Made by a program: the position numbers and the translations under genes. From JBJXGE01 sp046154185 (GTDB lineage: Bacteria > Planctomycetota > UBA8108 > UBA1146 > JAJFFE01), in contig JBJXGE010000070.1 in assembly GCA_046154185.1 (NCBI GenBank), positions 124,001 through 188,000 of the forward strand: a DNA stretch of 64,000 nt, given 5' to 3'. Shown piece by piece: positions 9,219 through 18,302 of the stretch (positions are counted from its first letter, which is position 1; the number at the start of each line of letters is the position of its first letter). The notes below the pieces were generated by a model. The model did no database searches and had not been told where the DNA came from. It saw only the letters and a list, made by a program, of their open reading frames with translations.

Positions 9219-9644
9219 TTAACGCGGAGACGCCTTGGGTTTCAGAACCAGCAGGTCGAGACCCGGTATGTCAGTAAAGTCCTTGGCGTTGCCAGTTGCC
9301 AATCGCATCCCATTTTGAATCGCCACCGCCGCAATCCATAAATCGTTCACACGATGCTTAGATGGTGTGCCTTGTGAATCCAAAAGTGCGGCCAAACGCC
9401 CGAATACTTCCCCGGTTTCTCGATCCAAGATCAGACACGGCTTGCGGCGAATGCGCGCCAAAGCTGCGGCGCGGCGGGCCTGCGACGCCGGGTCGGGTGC
9501 TCGCTCGACCCCGTACTGCAACTCTGCGAGGATCGGTGGCGCCAAGTAAACCGCTTCGGACCCAGTAACCACGGCGACTTCCGCCGGCGTCAGTTTTCCG
9601 CGCTCGACATCGATCCAGATGGAAGTGTCGAGAATTACGCCCAT
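9219..9644 (-). CDS. vapC: VapC-like PIN-domain toxin
   Basis: 141 residues. It begins MGVILDTSIWIDVERG with the first PIN acidic residues (Asp6, Asp12). APPILAELQYGVERA follows with the central Glu, and VNDLWIAAVAIQNGMRLATGNAKDFTDIPGL holds the C-terminal acidic residues. PIN toxins are Mg-dependent endoribonucleases, often cutting initiator tRNA or rRNA. The ATG at 9644 lies inside the 3' end of the antitoxin gene (10-nt overlap), the usual toxin-antitoxin arrangement. Confidence 0.9.
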   Translation of the reverse strand: MGVILDTSIWIDVERGKLTPAEVAVVTGSEAVYLAPPILAELQYGVERAPDPASQARRAAALARIRRKPCLILDRETGEVFGRLAALLDSQGTPSKHRVNDLWIAAVAIQNGMRLATGNAKDFTDIPGLDLLVLKPKASPR

Positions 9645-9898
9645 GGATCTCTGAGTTTCTTGCGACTACGACGATCGAGTTTACGAGCGTCACGGATCCA
9701 TGCCGCGCCATCGGCGGGAGACATCGTCTGATAAATATCACTCAACGCCTCGAGCGCTGTCATTCGAGGCGCACCCGGCACGAGCTTCGCGACCGGGTGG
9801 TCATTTCGAACTACCACAATCTCCTCCGAACCACGCTCGAGCATATCCAGCAGGCGACTGAAATTGCGCGCCGCCTCGGTAGCAGAAACTGTTCTCAA
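9635..9898 (-). CDS. Phd/YefM-type antitoxin
   Basis: 87 residues from a TTG at 9898: MRTVSATEAARNFSRLLDML then GSEEIVVVRNDHPVAKLVP is the Phd/YefM DNA-binding fold. The C-terminal half (DIYQTMSPADGAAWIRDARKL) would cover the toxin. TTG is chosen because GAGAGG sits 7 nt upstream, the product begins exactly at the family start, and the promoter at 9939-9967 places the transcript start downstream of the alternative ATG near 9943. It should neutralise the toxin and repress its own promoter. Confidence 0.82.
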   Translation of the reverse strand: MRTVSATEAARNFSRLLDMLERGSEEIVVVRNDHPVAKLVPGAPRMTALEALSDIYQTMSPADGAAWIRDARKLDRRSRKKLRDPWA

Positions 9899-9938
9899 TG
9901 TGCGACCTCTCAATCTCCGAGCCGTCAAGTACTGCCGA

Positions 9939-9967
9939 ATCATATAATCTGATTGACGACGCGTCAA
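9939..9967 (-). promoter_or_regulatory. promoter with overlapping palindromic operators for the Phd-VapC operon
   Basis: Read on the minus strand, a -35 TTGACG (9967-9962) and a -10 TATGAT (9944-9939) are separated by exactly 17 nt. The -35 lies in the palindrome TTGACGACGCGTCAA (9953-9967, plus-strand reading). The -10 lies in an imperfect 15-bp palindrome (9939-9953) with ATCA/TGAT ends. Two palindromes over the promoter fit cooperative autorepression by a Phd-type antitoxin; this is inferred. Confidence 0.65.
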
Positions 9968-10102
9968 GTTGCAGCCGGGCACGCGCGATGTTAATAGACA
10001 GCGGTCGGCAACTTGACTTTTCTTCGTCGCTCGCAAGACTGGTCGACGTAGTATAAACGCTCGACTTCGCGCAGTCCGACGTTGAGGAGAGTGAATCGAC
10101 GT

Positions 10103-13100
10103 ATGCGGTCGCATCGAAAAGACCATCGTCGAGACTGGAAACTACCTATAGCTCTAGCTCTCGCGGTCACTGTGGTGACGAGCGCGTACTTCTTGAGCAG
10201 GCCGAAGTCAGCAACCGAGCGCGAGACCGACCGGCTTGCTACGGACGACGTCTCCATTTCCGGCCTCGTGCTCGACATCGTTCACGAGCATCCCATCGTC
10301 GGAGCGAACATCGCGCTCCTGCAATATGACGTCGTACTCGCCCGCGAAGTGAGCGACTCTTCCGGGCGGTTCGAGTTTCGCGCGCCAGTATCGGGGCGCG
10401 CGGAAGCTCGATTGAAGATTGAGCGCGATCACTTTCTTCCGATCGAAGTTCGAGCGCCGCGATGTAAAGAGGCTCGCATCTATCTCGTCCCCGCGGTTCT
10501 AGTGCGTGGTCGGGTCGTCGATGCGCACGGACGCGGAATAGTCGGCGCGGACGTTTGGGTCCACGGTGGCATCGATCCGGAATCGTATGCGCGCATTGCG
10601 CTACACCTTCAGACGCGGAGCGCCGCGGAGTCGCCGACGTTCACGGACAAAGATGGCCGGTTCTCGGGCTGGGTCGCCTGCGGCGATGTTGTTTGCGAAG
10701 CCGCCGCGTCCGGGTTCGCACCGGGTTTCTCAGAGCCGCGAGTGCTCGGTATTGACGGAATCGCCGATTTTGAGATTCGGCTCGTCGTAGGCCACGCGTT
10801 GCGGGGCGAAGTTGTCGACGGGCAGGGCGCGCCGATCGCAGGCGCGATCGTCGAGGCCAAGTCGGCGCTGCGAGACGAGCTGCCCGATGGGCTCTTCACG
10901 AGTTTCTCTGGAACTCGACGCACAACGACTGGCGATGACGGCCGATTTGACGTCGATGGCCTGACGGCGAATTGCGCAGAATTGTCGGTCACACATTCCG
11001 CGCACGCGACGCACAAGACTTCCAGTCTCTTCTCTACCGTCGACTCTCGTCGAGTGGTGCTCGACCGCGCGCAGTGGCTCACCGGCCGACTGGTTGTGCC
11101 GCCACCAAACAAAGTAGAGTTGCCGGTGAAGGCGTGGCTGCGATACGCCGTCGAGTACGGTTCGATCGCCATTCACGTCGAACCAAACGGGATCTTTCGC
11201 TCGGACGCCTTCGCACATACTTGGACCAACGGCACACTTTGCATCGACGGCTTTGTACCGATTGCGATGAACTGGCAGCCGCGCGCTGGCGTCAATGACC
11301 TAGGCGTCGTCACGCTGGATCGCGGCTCTACGCTGCGCGTCCGCGTCTCGTCGACGACGGGTGAACCGCTCGGCGACGCGTCGCTGACCATCGACATCTC
11401 GCAAGGATGTCGACTGCGCGAGCCGATCCGCTCGCACACGGACCCGAGCGGAGAAGCGACCCTCGCCGGCCTTGCGCCCGGACAACACGACTTGAAGATC
11501 AGTCGCGCTGACTTTGCGGGACGAGATGAAATTATCACGCTGCTTGCGACTGACGCGGAGACGCGACTCGACGTCAGACTCTCGCCGGCCTCGCGGGCAC
11601 AAGGTCGATTAGCGCGCGCCGATGGCGCGCCGCTGCGAGGCGCGCGCGTCGCGACGGCGAGTCGGCCTACCGACGCGCTCGACCCGAAACCAGTGGTCTT
11701 GGCCAGCGGCGAATTCATCGCGCGTGACTTGCCAGCGGGTCAGCCGATCGAGCTGGAAGCGTGGGCGACAGGCACCGAGATCTGCCGCGCGCAGCTCGAA
11801 CCAATCCGCGCCGGCGAGCTTTGCGAGTTCGGCACGCTCGTGCTCGAGACCGGAATCGTGCTCGAAGGCAACGTCTTTGACGAGACCGGCCGCGTGCGAG
11901 CGGGAGTGCTGGTTCGCGCCGAACCTCGTTTCGCGTTCCGCACCCGTTTCGATACAAACGCCGCGCGCCGCTCTTTCGCGGCGCAGAGCGACGAGAACGG
12001 TCGCTTCAGATTCTCAGGGCTTGAAGCCGACCAGTATCAACTCTGCGCGGGGTTCGATCCCATGCCGGACAATAGTAGAAATATCTTCCCTGGGAGTGAC
12101 AAAAATTCTGAAGCCGTGTCGCTGATCGTGGAGAGCACCGTCACCTTTCGCGGTCGCGTGGTCGACCCACAAGGCCAGCCGATTGTCGGAGCAACCGTGC
12201 ACAACAATCATGCACAAGCCCCTTCGCTCGTGAGTGGCAGTGACGGCACCTTCGAGCTACACGGAGTCAGTCGACGTCGGCCTTCCATAACGGTCGGTCA
12301 TTCCGACTACAAAGAGCTCCGATTCCCGGGAACCGGAACTAGCGCCGCGGAAATGCCGCCGACGATTGAATTGCACCCGGCGGCGTCTTTGGAAGTCGCA
12401 CTTGTTCACGAAGACGGCTCCAATTATGTGAGCGATCCGCTCAGAGTCTCTCCGTCTGAGTTATCTGAAGCCCTGTTTCGCGTCGGCGACCAAGTGTCCT
12501 GGGGTAACAGCGGACCCGACGAAGTCTTCCGACTCACCGAACTCGATGCGGGAGCCCGTGAGATCGTCGCAGAAGTGCGAGGTTATTCAGCTTCACGCGC
12601 CGAAACCGTGACGCTCGAACTCGGGCACACACGACAAGTCAAGCTCACACTCGGCCCCAAGCATCCGCCGCTTCATGTGCGCGTCCTCGACCCATCGGGA
12701 TCCGCGATAGTTGGCGCTCGCGTAAAGACGACAAGACTTATTCGGTTGCCGCTCGAGCTCAAGACGGATAGCGACGGAACACGGATCTTCGATCATCTCG
12801 ATTGGGAGAATACCGAGGTCACGGTGCGGGCCGAAGGATTCGCAACCCGGTGTTTCGCCTTAGGGGATCTGGCTCCCACGACCGAACTGCTGGTCCGGCT
12901 TGCGCCGGAGTCCGTGATCGTCGTCGGCACCGTCTTGCCCGATGGCGCCTTCGTCAGCCCGATCCGTGCGGAACTGAGGGACGCCGAAGCGCTTCGCGCC
13001 TTGGAGGACTCTTCCCCGCTACGGAAGCAGGAAGTGAAAGAGTCGCGGTGGCGATCGCCCTTTCGCGGACTCACTGAATGCGACGTCGGTGAGCGCATCC

Positions 13101-13732
13101 GCTTTGCTGGACTCTCGGCTGGGGACTACGAGATCACGCTCAACAACGGAGCGAGCGACCTCGGACGCGTGAACGTCACGCTGCTAGAAGCGGAAACCAA
13201 AGAGGTCAATCTAGAGGTCAACTTTCCCTCCAAGGTTTACGGTCAAGTGCGCATGGATGGCCAGCCAGTGATCGGTGGTGGAGTGACGCTCTCGAACCGC
13301 TCGCAGATTTACATGCACTGCGACGTCGATGTTTACGGATTTTTTACGGCTGTGTTGTATGCGACTCGCGAGGATGAAATTCACTACAGCTTTCACGACC
13401 TCAAACGCAGTTTTTTCATTAAGGGGCGGCGAGTCATCGATCGAAGCGCCGACTGGATCATCGCAATCCAGACTGGCCAAATCGCAGGTCGCGTCGTCGA
13501 CACCAACGGGATCCCCATCGTCGGAGCAAAGGGTTTCGTCTATTGCGGTGCCGGGCATGCACTCTTCAAAACCGAAAGCGACGGCCGCTTCGAGATCGCG
13601 CGCCTGCCAGTCGGCTCGTGGGGCGCGAGTCTGCACGCCCCGTGGTCAGTCGATCACACGGTCGGCGACTCGCAACTCCGGCCAGGAGCCAAACTCGAAG
13701 TCGTCATCACGGCGGTGCCGGCTACTAAGTGA
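10103..13732 (+). CDS. large exported carboxypeptidase-regulatory-like (Ig-fold repeat) protein
   Basis: 1209 residues. A basic N-terminus precedes one hydrophobic segment (LPIALALAVTVVTSAYFL, about 14-31), so it is membrane-anchored or secreted. The rest is a chain of CarboxypepD_reg-like beta-sandwich units, recognised by repeats of the type V-x-D-x-x-G-x-P-I-x-G-A-x-V followed by T-D-x-D-G-R-F: GRVVDAHGRGIVGADVW, GEVVDGQGAPIAGAIVEA, GRVVDPQGQPIVGATV and GRVVDTNGIPIVGAKGF. No catalytic domain was recognised, so a structural or binding role is likely. ATG 10103 is preferred over upstream TTG/GTG codons because the basic n-region and helix follow; the GAGGAG at 10084-10089 is rather far. The 3' end overlaps the convergent gene by 8 nt. 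Confidence 0.75.
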   Translation: MRSHRKDHRRDWKLPIALALAVTVVTSAYFLSRPKSATERETDRLATDDVSISGLVLDIVHEHPIVGANIALLQYDVVLAREVSDSSGRFEFRAPVSGRAEARLKIERDHFLPIEVRAPRCKEARIYLVPAVLVRGRVVDAHGRGIVGADVWVHGGIDPESYARIALHLQTRSAAESPTFTDKDGRFSGWVACGDVVCEAAASGFAPGFSEPRVLGIDGIADFEIRLVVGHALRGEVVDGQGAPIAGAIVEAKSALRDELPDGLFTSFSGTRRTTTGDDGRFDVDGLTANCAELSVTHSAHATHKTSSLFSTVDSRRVVLDRAQWLTGRLVVPPPNKVELPVKAWLRYAVEYGSIAIHVEPNGIFRSDAFAHTWTNGTLCIDGFVPIAMNWQPRAGVNDLGVVTLDRGSTLRVRVSSTTGEPLGDASLTIDISQGCRLREPIRSHTDPSGEATLAGLAPGQHDLKISRADFAGRDEIITLLATDAETRLDVRLSPASRAQGRLARADGAPLRGARVATASRPTDALDPKPVVLASGEFIARDLPAGQPIELEAWATGTEICRAQLEPIRAGELCEFGTLVLETGIVLEGNVFDETGRVRAGVLVRAEPRFAFRTRFDTNAARRSFAAQSDENGRFRFSGLEADQYQLCAGFDPMPDNSRNIFPGSDKNSEAVSLIVESTVTFRGRVVDPQGQPIVGATVHNNHAQAPSLVSGSDGTFELHGVSRRRPSITVGHSDYKELRFPGTGTSAAEMPPTIELHPAASLEVALVHEDGSNYVSDPLRVSPSELSEALFRVGDQVSWGNSGPDEVFRLTELDAGAREIVAEVRGYSASRAETVTLELGHTRQVKLTLGPKHPPLHVRVLDPSGSAIVGARVKTTRLIRLPLELKTDSDGTRIFDHLDWENTEVTVRAEGFATRCFALGDLAPTTELLVRLAPESVIVVGTVLPDGAFVSPIRAELRDAEALRALEDSSPLRKQEVKESRWRSPFRGLTECDVGERIRFAGLSAGDYEITLNNGASDLGRVNVTLLEAETKEVNLEVNFPSKVYGQVRMDGQPVIGGGVTLSNRSQIYMHCDVDVYGFFTAVLYATREDEIHYSFHDLKRSFFIKGRRVIDRSADWIIAIQTGQIAGRVVDTNGIPIVGAKGFVYCGAGHALFKTESDGRFEIARLPVGSWGASLHAPWSVDHTVGDSQLRPGAKLEVVITAVPATK

Positions 13733-15401
13733 TCCTCGCGACCGCCCGCCGCAACTTCCGGTGGCTATCGAAGAGTCGGACGAAGTCTGACTCGTGCCGC
13801 CCGCCTTTGGCTTTCACCACGGCCGCGAGCGCCCGCTTTTCGGCTACGGTCCATCCCGAGACGCCATCGAGCGCCATCACCAACGGGATCCATCGCTCCC
13901 AGGCCTGCCGCTCGTGCGCGTCAAAGCCGCGCAGCGACTTGAGCCCAAGTAACTGCATCGCCTCTCGAGAACACACGCGCATTCCTTCTTCGCGCGCCGC
14001 TCCGAAGCGCGCCGCCAAGTAGCGCGATACTGCCGCCCCAATCTCGCCGAGCGGCAACCGCCCGATCACATCCGCACGCGGCCGTCCTGTGTAATAGAAA
14101 ACCTCCGCGGCTGCGAGCCGCTTCAGCGTCGGTATGTCCGAACGATGTCGTGGGTTCTTTCTTACCGCCGCCAACTCGCGATCGACGATTCGCAACACTT
14201 CGCGATCGTGCGGCCGAAATCCCAACTTGTAATAGAACCACCAGGCACCCGACTTCAGCCCTTCCGAGTTCTCGTGCCCAAGCTGATACGGATCGATGAC
14301 GAACGCGTCCGCACCGAACACGTGCCGCGCCGCCGCGAGCACGCGCCCATAGATGTAGCCGCTCTCACCGCCGCGAAACGTCTCGAACACGTTGTAGGCG
14401 ATCTCAGCGGAATTGAAGAGCGAACTCACCAACACGTAACCGATCGGCACGCCGTTCTTGAGCATCAAAAATGCGTAAACCGCTTCCAGCATCAAGCGCC
14501 GCTCGGGCACGAGCCCGATGCACGCGAACTGGAGTCCGTCGCCGCACTCGATCATGCGCACGTCGCGCGGATTGGAGTACTTGAATGAGTAAAGGTCGCG
14601 GGCGCGCGTCACCATCGACTCGCGCGCGAGTTCGATCAGCGCTTCCGCTTCGCGCGGCTTCACATCCAACACGGCGAGCGGCGCGCGCCGCAACTCCTTC
14701 GGTAGCTCCGGTCGCTCGAGCCGCAACGGGCGGCGCTGAAACACGAGCTTCGACCCCGCGAAACGGGCGTCGGTTCGGTTCGGCGTTTCTGGCCCCGACT
14801 TCAAGGTGTACGGAACGTCGAGGTCCTCGTAGCGTTTCTCGCGCGTGAACGCATCGCCGGGCATCTGCTCGAAACGCTTCACGAGAAACGCGCCGTCGGT
14901 CTCGCCCGGTTGCTTCAATAGTTCGATCCACTCGCGCGGCGCCGCGGAATAGTTATCGAGCGCCAACGTCTCCGTGTACGGCAGAATCAACGGCAACTCC
15001 TCGACGAGTCGCTCGGAGTTTTCGAACGTCGGCCAGTCGATGCGCAATTGCTCCGGCCAGCGCTCCGCGAGCCACTGCGCGGTCGGCCAATAGAATGAAT
15101 AGTAGATAGTCGTTCCCGCGACGCCGCTGTCAGCCAGCGCCGCGCGGTGACGTCGAAGGTCGCGGCGGTTCGCAAAGACCGCCAGTATTCGTTCCGCCTC
15201 GGCGAGCAACTCAGGCCCGTCGGGATATGCGCGCATGAAACAGAGTACTTCGTGAAAGCGGAGCAGCGCGCTCGCCCGCCCAAACCTCGCCCGGTCCAGC
15301 GCGCGCATCAACGCGACTTTGCGCACCGCGGCGTCCCCGCCATACGAGAGCTTCAACCCCTCGAGTTCCTGCAACAGCGCGATCGTGCCTCGTGTGACCA
15401 T
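13725..15401 (-). CDS. hypothetical protein, possibly GNAT-like in its C-terminal half
   Basis: 558 residues from ATG 15401 (MVTRGTIALLQELEGLKL). An in-frame extension to 15557 would run through a perfect inverted repeat (15500-15532), so the internal start is preferred. No signal peptide or membrane helix is visible. The middle section (VYAFLMLKNGVPIGYVLVSSLFNSAEIAYNVFETF, then GRVLAAARHVFGADAFVIDPYQLG) and SGAWWFYYKLGFRP resemble the later strands and the YYKLGF end of a GNAT acyltransferase, but I cannot name a family. It is convergent with the gene ending at 13732. Confidence 0.6.
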   Translation of the reverse strand: MVTRGTIALLQELEGLKLSYGGDAAVRKVALMRALDRARFGRASALLRFHEVLCFMRAYPDGPELLAEAERILAVFANRRDLRRHRAALADSGVAGTTIYYSFYWPTAQWLAERWPEQLRIDWPTFENSERLVEELPLILPYTETLALDNYSAAPREWIELLKQPGETDGAFLVKRFEQMPGDAFTREKRYEDLDVPYTLKSGPETPNRTDARFAGSKLVFQRRPLRLERPELPKELRRAPLAVLDVKPREAEALIELARESMVTRARDLYSFKYSNPRDVRMIECGDGLQFACIGLVPERRLMLEAVYAFLMLKNGVPIGYVLVSSLFNSAEIAYNVFETFRGGESGYIYGRVLAAARHVFGADAFVIDPYQLGHENSEGLKSGAWWFYYKLGFRPHDREVLRIVDRELAAVRKNPRHRSDIPTLKRLAAAEVFYYTGRPRADVIGRLPLGEIGAAVSRYLAARFGAAREEGMRVCSREAMQLLGLKSLRGFDAHERQAWERWIPLVMALDGVSGWTVAEKRALAAVVKAKGGRHESDFVRLFDSHRKLRRAVARIT

Positions 15402-15499
15402 GACCGGCACTCTATCGGAAAAGAGGGCGCGGCGTCGATGCGGCGGCACCCGCTCTCGCCGCGTCCGCGGGGTTCCTTCGATCAAGCGACCGCGCAAAC

Positions 15500-15532
15500 G
15501 ACTATGCGGCGCCCGATGGGCGCCGCATAGTC
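15500..15532 (-). terminator. perfect 15-bp hairpin, probable terminator
   Basis: Bases 15500-15514 (GACTATGCGGCGCCC) pair perfectly with 15518-15532 around a 3-nt loop. It lies 48 nt beyond the stop of the minus-strand gene ending at 15581 and is followed in that direction by GTTTG, only a short U tract. It probably ends that transcript before the next minus-strand gene. Confidence 0.55.
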
Positions 15533-15580
15533 GGCTCGAGATCACACTGCCCGACACGTCGCGTCACGCGCGCCGACGTC

Positions 15581-17665
15581 TCACGGGCACGGCGAGTAAC
15601 TCGCGCAATCGAGCGCGTCGTCCGTCAGGTCGGGGCCGCAGGTCGATGGCCCCGGGAACGGAATCACGGCGCCGAGGAACAGCCCGGACAACATGTGAAT
15701 CGGGTCGCCGATGTTGAAGTTGCCGTCGTCGTTGGCGTCGACGGCATCGAGACACGTGGCGAGCGGCCCCCCGCTGAAGAGTGAACTCAACGCGTAAATC
15801 ACGTCGCCGATGTTGAAGCCACCGTCGGCATTCGCGTCGCCACGCTGGAAGAACGGCTCGGAGCCGGGACCGAAGAACCCGCTGAGGTACGCGGCGGCGA
15901 GCGCGTTTTTATCGCCGCCGTAGCCGCCGAATTCCCACGATTGACACAGGACAGGCGCACTCGGAATGTCAAGGAACACGCCGGTCGTGTAGCTCCCAAG
16001 GCCGCCGTTCAACCACACCGATCCGGCGGGCTGCAGCGGATCCGGTAGCAAACGATCGGTGTAATCGTTGCCGAACTGGTCTTGCGAGTAAGACGCGGCA
16101 TAGCCGAGCAAATGCAGGGGACCGTGGTTCGCGCCGATCATGGCGACGAACGAATCGTCGCCGTCGCCGACGCCGAAGTCCGCGACGCCATCGACCGCGG
16201 CAAATGGCGTGGCCGGGTCGAAGCCCCAGATGTCGGCGCCTTCGCAGTAAATCGGGGTTCCCGCATCGGCCAACGCCGCGAGGAGAGCGCCGTCGCCGAA
16301 CGACAGAACGTAATTATCAGGATAAGTACCAGCGCACACGAACACCGCGCGCGGCTGCGACGCGAACACCGACGGATCGAGGCGACTGACGACGGCGACG
16401 GGCTCTGCCAGATTCGCGAAGGCGCCGGCGAGCGTCGCCGCGCTTGCAATCAAACCATCGCCGCTCTCCAAATCGCACACGACCAACGCATCGGCGACCG
16501 CCACGCGGCAGCGCGCTTCATCGAGTTTGCCCGCGGGGGTGTGCGACTCGACCGTGAACTCGTGCACGCCACTCAGCGGCGGTGACACATAACTGGTTTC
16601 TAATCCCGGCATCACGGCGACCAGCTCGCCGTCGATTCGCACTTGAATCAGCGCGAGCATCTGGCCGGGACCAAGCGCCCAGTTGAGCTGCACGACGCCC
16701 GTCGTCGGATCGATCGGCGTCACCGCGCAACTCAAGTTGCGAATCGGTCGCGGCGCCGGAAAGGCCGAGTTGCGCAACTCGACGCGACCGAGCCAGCCGA
16801 GTTCCGGCGAATCGTTCTGGAACATCAAAGTCCAGTTGCCGCCGACCGGCAGGCCCGTGAGTTCGAAGAGCGAGCCCGGGCCGCTCGGCTGCAAATCCCG
16901 GCCGCTACGCATGAAAGGCGGTGAGTTCGGCTCGCCGATCGCCGAGTAGCTCGACCAAAGTTGATTCTCGCCGGATGCGCCGCCGTGATCGTGAAGTCGA
17001 GTCGTGTCGCCGTTGGGCGCAATCAAGTCGATCGCCAAGCCGCTGAGACTGAGTTGCACCAACTCGATCTCCACTTGCAGGTCGGACACCGGCGCGGTGC
17101 TGGGCAGGAACACGTTGACGGCCGTGAGCCCAGGCGGGAGTAACGAAATCGTACTGAGCATCCCGCTCACGTCGTGGGGCGCGACGGCGCAAAGTAGGAT
17201 CTTGCAGTTCTGTGACGTACCGCTCGTTTGCTTCGTGTGATCGGTTCCCACGAGCTTGTAGATGATGTACTCGCCATTTCCGAGTTTGCCCTTCTTGTCG
17301 CCGACGGCGGCGATGCAAATCTTGAACGTGACGTTCCCTTCGCTGTTATCCGCGCGCGAGAAGCAGAGGAACTTCTTCGTGCCGACAGTGGCGATGGACT
17401 TGGTCCAGCCGTCGGGAATTCCGCCGGCGCCGTTGCCGGTCACGTTCGCATCCGGGATGTTCTCGTCGATTTCGACGTAGACTCGGCTGATCGGATTATT
17501 CGAATCGACGCCGGTGACCTCGACGTCGAAGTAAGTCGAGTCGGCGGGCGCGCCGGCGGGCCGCGTCCCCGCTTTGATCTTCGGCGCCTTGTAGGCGAAC
17601 ACCTGCAGCGGAATCAAGAGCGCGAACACGAGCGCCGCGCGTCCGAGGCGAGATTGACAAAACAT
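15581..17665 (-). CDS. secreted P-domain protein with C-terminal dockerin-like module
   Basis: 694 residues from ATG 17665, preceded by AAGGAG 5 nt upstream. A signal peptide ends LLIPLQVFA. Residues about 165-300 look like a proprotein-convertase P domain (ISLLPPGLTAVNVFLP, LIAPNGDTTRLHDHGG and GNWTLMFQNDSPELGWLGRVEL), a jelly roll often attached to secreted peptidases; no peptidase domain is present here. A fibronectin-like stretch follows, then a region with periodic VAVVSRLDPSVF and FVCAGTYPDNYVLSFGDG. The C-terminus is the shared module: FFQRGDANADGGFNIGDV, DANDDGNFNIGDP, then three Cys. Confidence 0.8.
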   Translation of the reverse strand: MFCQSRLGRAALVFALLIPLQVFAYKAPKIKAGTRPAGAPADSTYFDVEVTGVDSNNPISRVYVEIDENIPDANVTGNGAGGIPDGWTKSIATVGTKKFLCFSRADNSEGNVTFKICIAAVGDKKGKLGNGEYIIYKLVGTDHTKQTSGTSQNCKILLCAVAPHDVSGMLSTISLLPPGLTAVNVFLPSTAPVSDLQVEIELVQLSLSGLAIDLIAPNGDTTRLHDHGGASGENQLWSSYSAIGEPNSPPFMRSGRDLQPSGPGSLFELTGLPVGGNWTLMFQNDSPELGWLGRVELRNSAFPAPRPIRNLSCAVTPIDPTTGVVQLNWALGPGQMLALIQVRIDGELVAVMPGLETSYVSPPLSGVHEFTVESHTPAGKLDEARCRVAVADALVVCDLESGDGLIASAATLAGAFANLAEPVAVVSRLDPSVFASQPRAVFVCAGTYPDNYVLSFGDGALLAALADAGTPIYCEGADIWGFDPATPFAAVDGVADFGVGDGDDSFVAMIGANHGPLHLLGYAASYSQDQFGNDYTDRLLPDPLQPAGSVWLNGGLGSYTTGVFLDIPSAPVLCQSWEFGGYGGDKNALAAAYLSGFFGPGSEPFFQRGDANADGGFNIGDVIYALSSLFSGGPLATCLDAVDANDDGNFNIGDPIHMLSGLFLGAVIPFPGPSTCGPDLTDDALDCASYSPCP

Positions 17666-17962
17666 GACCGCTCCTTTCGAGTGAGCACGCATGAGAGTCC
17701 GTGTATCCACAACTAAAGCGGTATTGCGCGATGTGGGCGAAAACGGACAACTCAGTCGGGCGCGAACAAGCTCGTCAGTGGGGCTTGGAGGTCCGACGCG
17801 GTCGAACTATGCGCCAACGCGGGCCGTCGCGACTCTCGCGAGCAACAACTGCGCGAAGCGCGACCTCGTGTCCGCGGTGTTAACCGCGTACATCCCGCCG
17901 AGAGTATCGAAGGGAGCGGCGCGACGGTGGCTGTTTCGAGTCGCCGGCACGAGCGCGTCCGG

Positions 17963-18259
17963 CTACGAACGGTAGATCTGCAGGACATAGATCAGCCAAG
18001 AGGCGCCGATCCCAAATACCGAGCAAGCAACTTCGATCCCGCTCGTGTAGTAGCTGAATACGGTGCCGCCGATGATCGCCGATATACCCAGACTCAGCAG
18101 CGTGAAGAAGAAGACGTCGGTGCTGCCTCGGACCGCAACGATTCGCTGGCACGCGTGACAATTCGTGAGGCCGCCCTTCAACGTGCGCGGGATTTCGATC
18201 GACTGGCCACAGTGCTCGCAGTCGATGCGCATCGAAGGAGTCAAACCGGGCTCGTCCAT
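17963..18259 (-). CDS. small zinc-ribbon membrane protein
   Basis: 98 residues from ATG 18259, with GGAGAAG 6 nt upstream. The N-terminus has a CEHC...CHAC zinc ribbon (Cys14/17 and 34/37) and two hydrophobic segments follow (about 46-66 and 72-92). I recognise no named family. It lies 43 nt downstream of the LURP-one-like gene on the same strand, so the two are probably co-transcribed. Confidence 0.7.
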   Translation of the reverse strand: MDEPGLTPSMRIDCEHCGQSIEIPRTLKGGLTNCHACQRIVAVRGSTDVFFFTLLSLGISAIIGGTVFSYYTSGIEVACSVFGIGASWLIYVLQIYRS

Positions 18260-18302
18260 GCGTATCTTCTCCACACCAGAAGCGCCGGCTCCGCCGAGCC
18301 GC

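Noticed and set aside
10013..10057. TTGACT and TATAAA as promoter of the 10103 gene
   Set aside because: Spacing of 33 nt is far too long for a single sigma-70 promoter.
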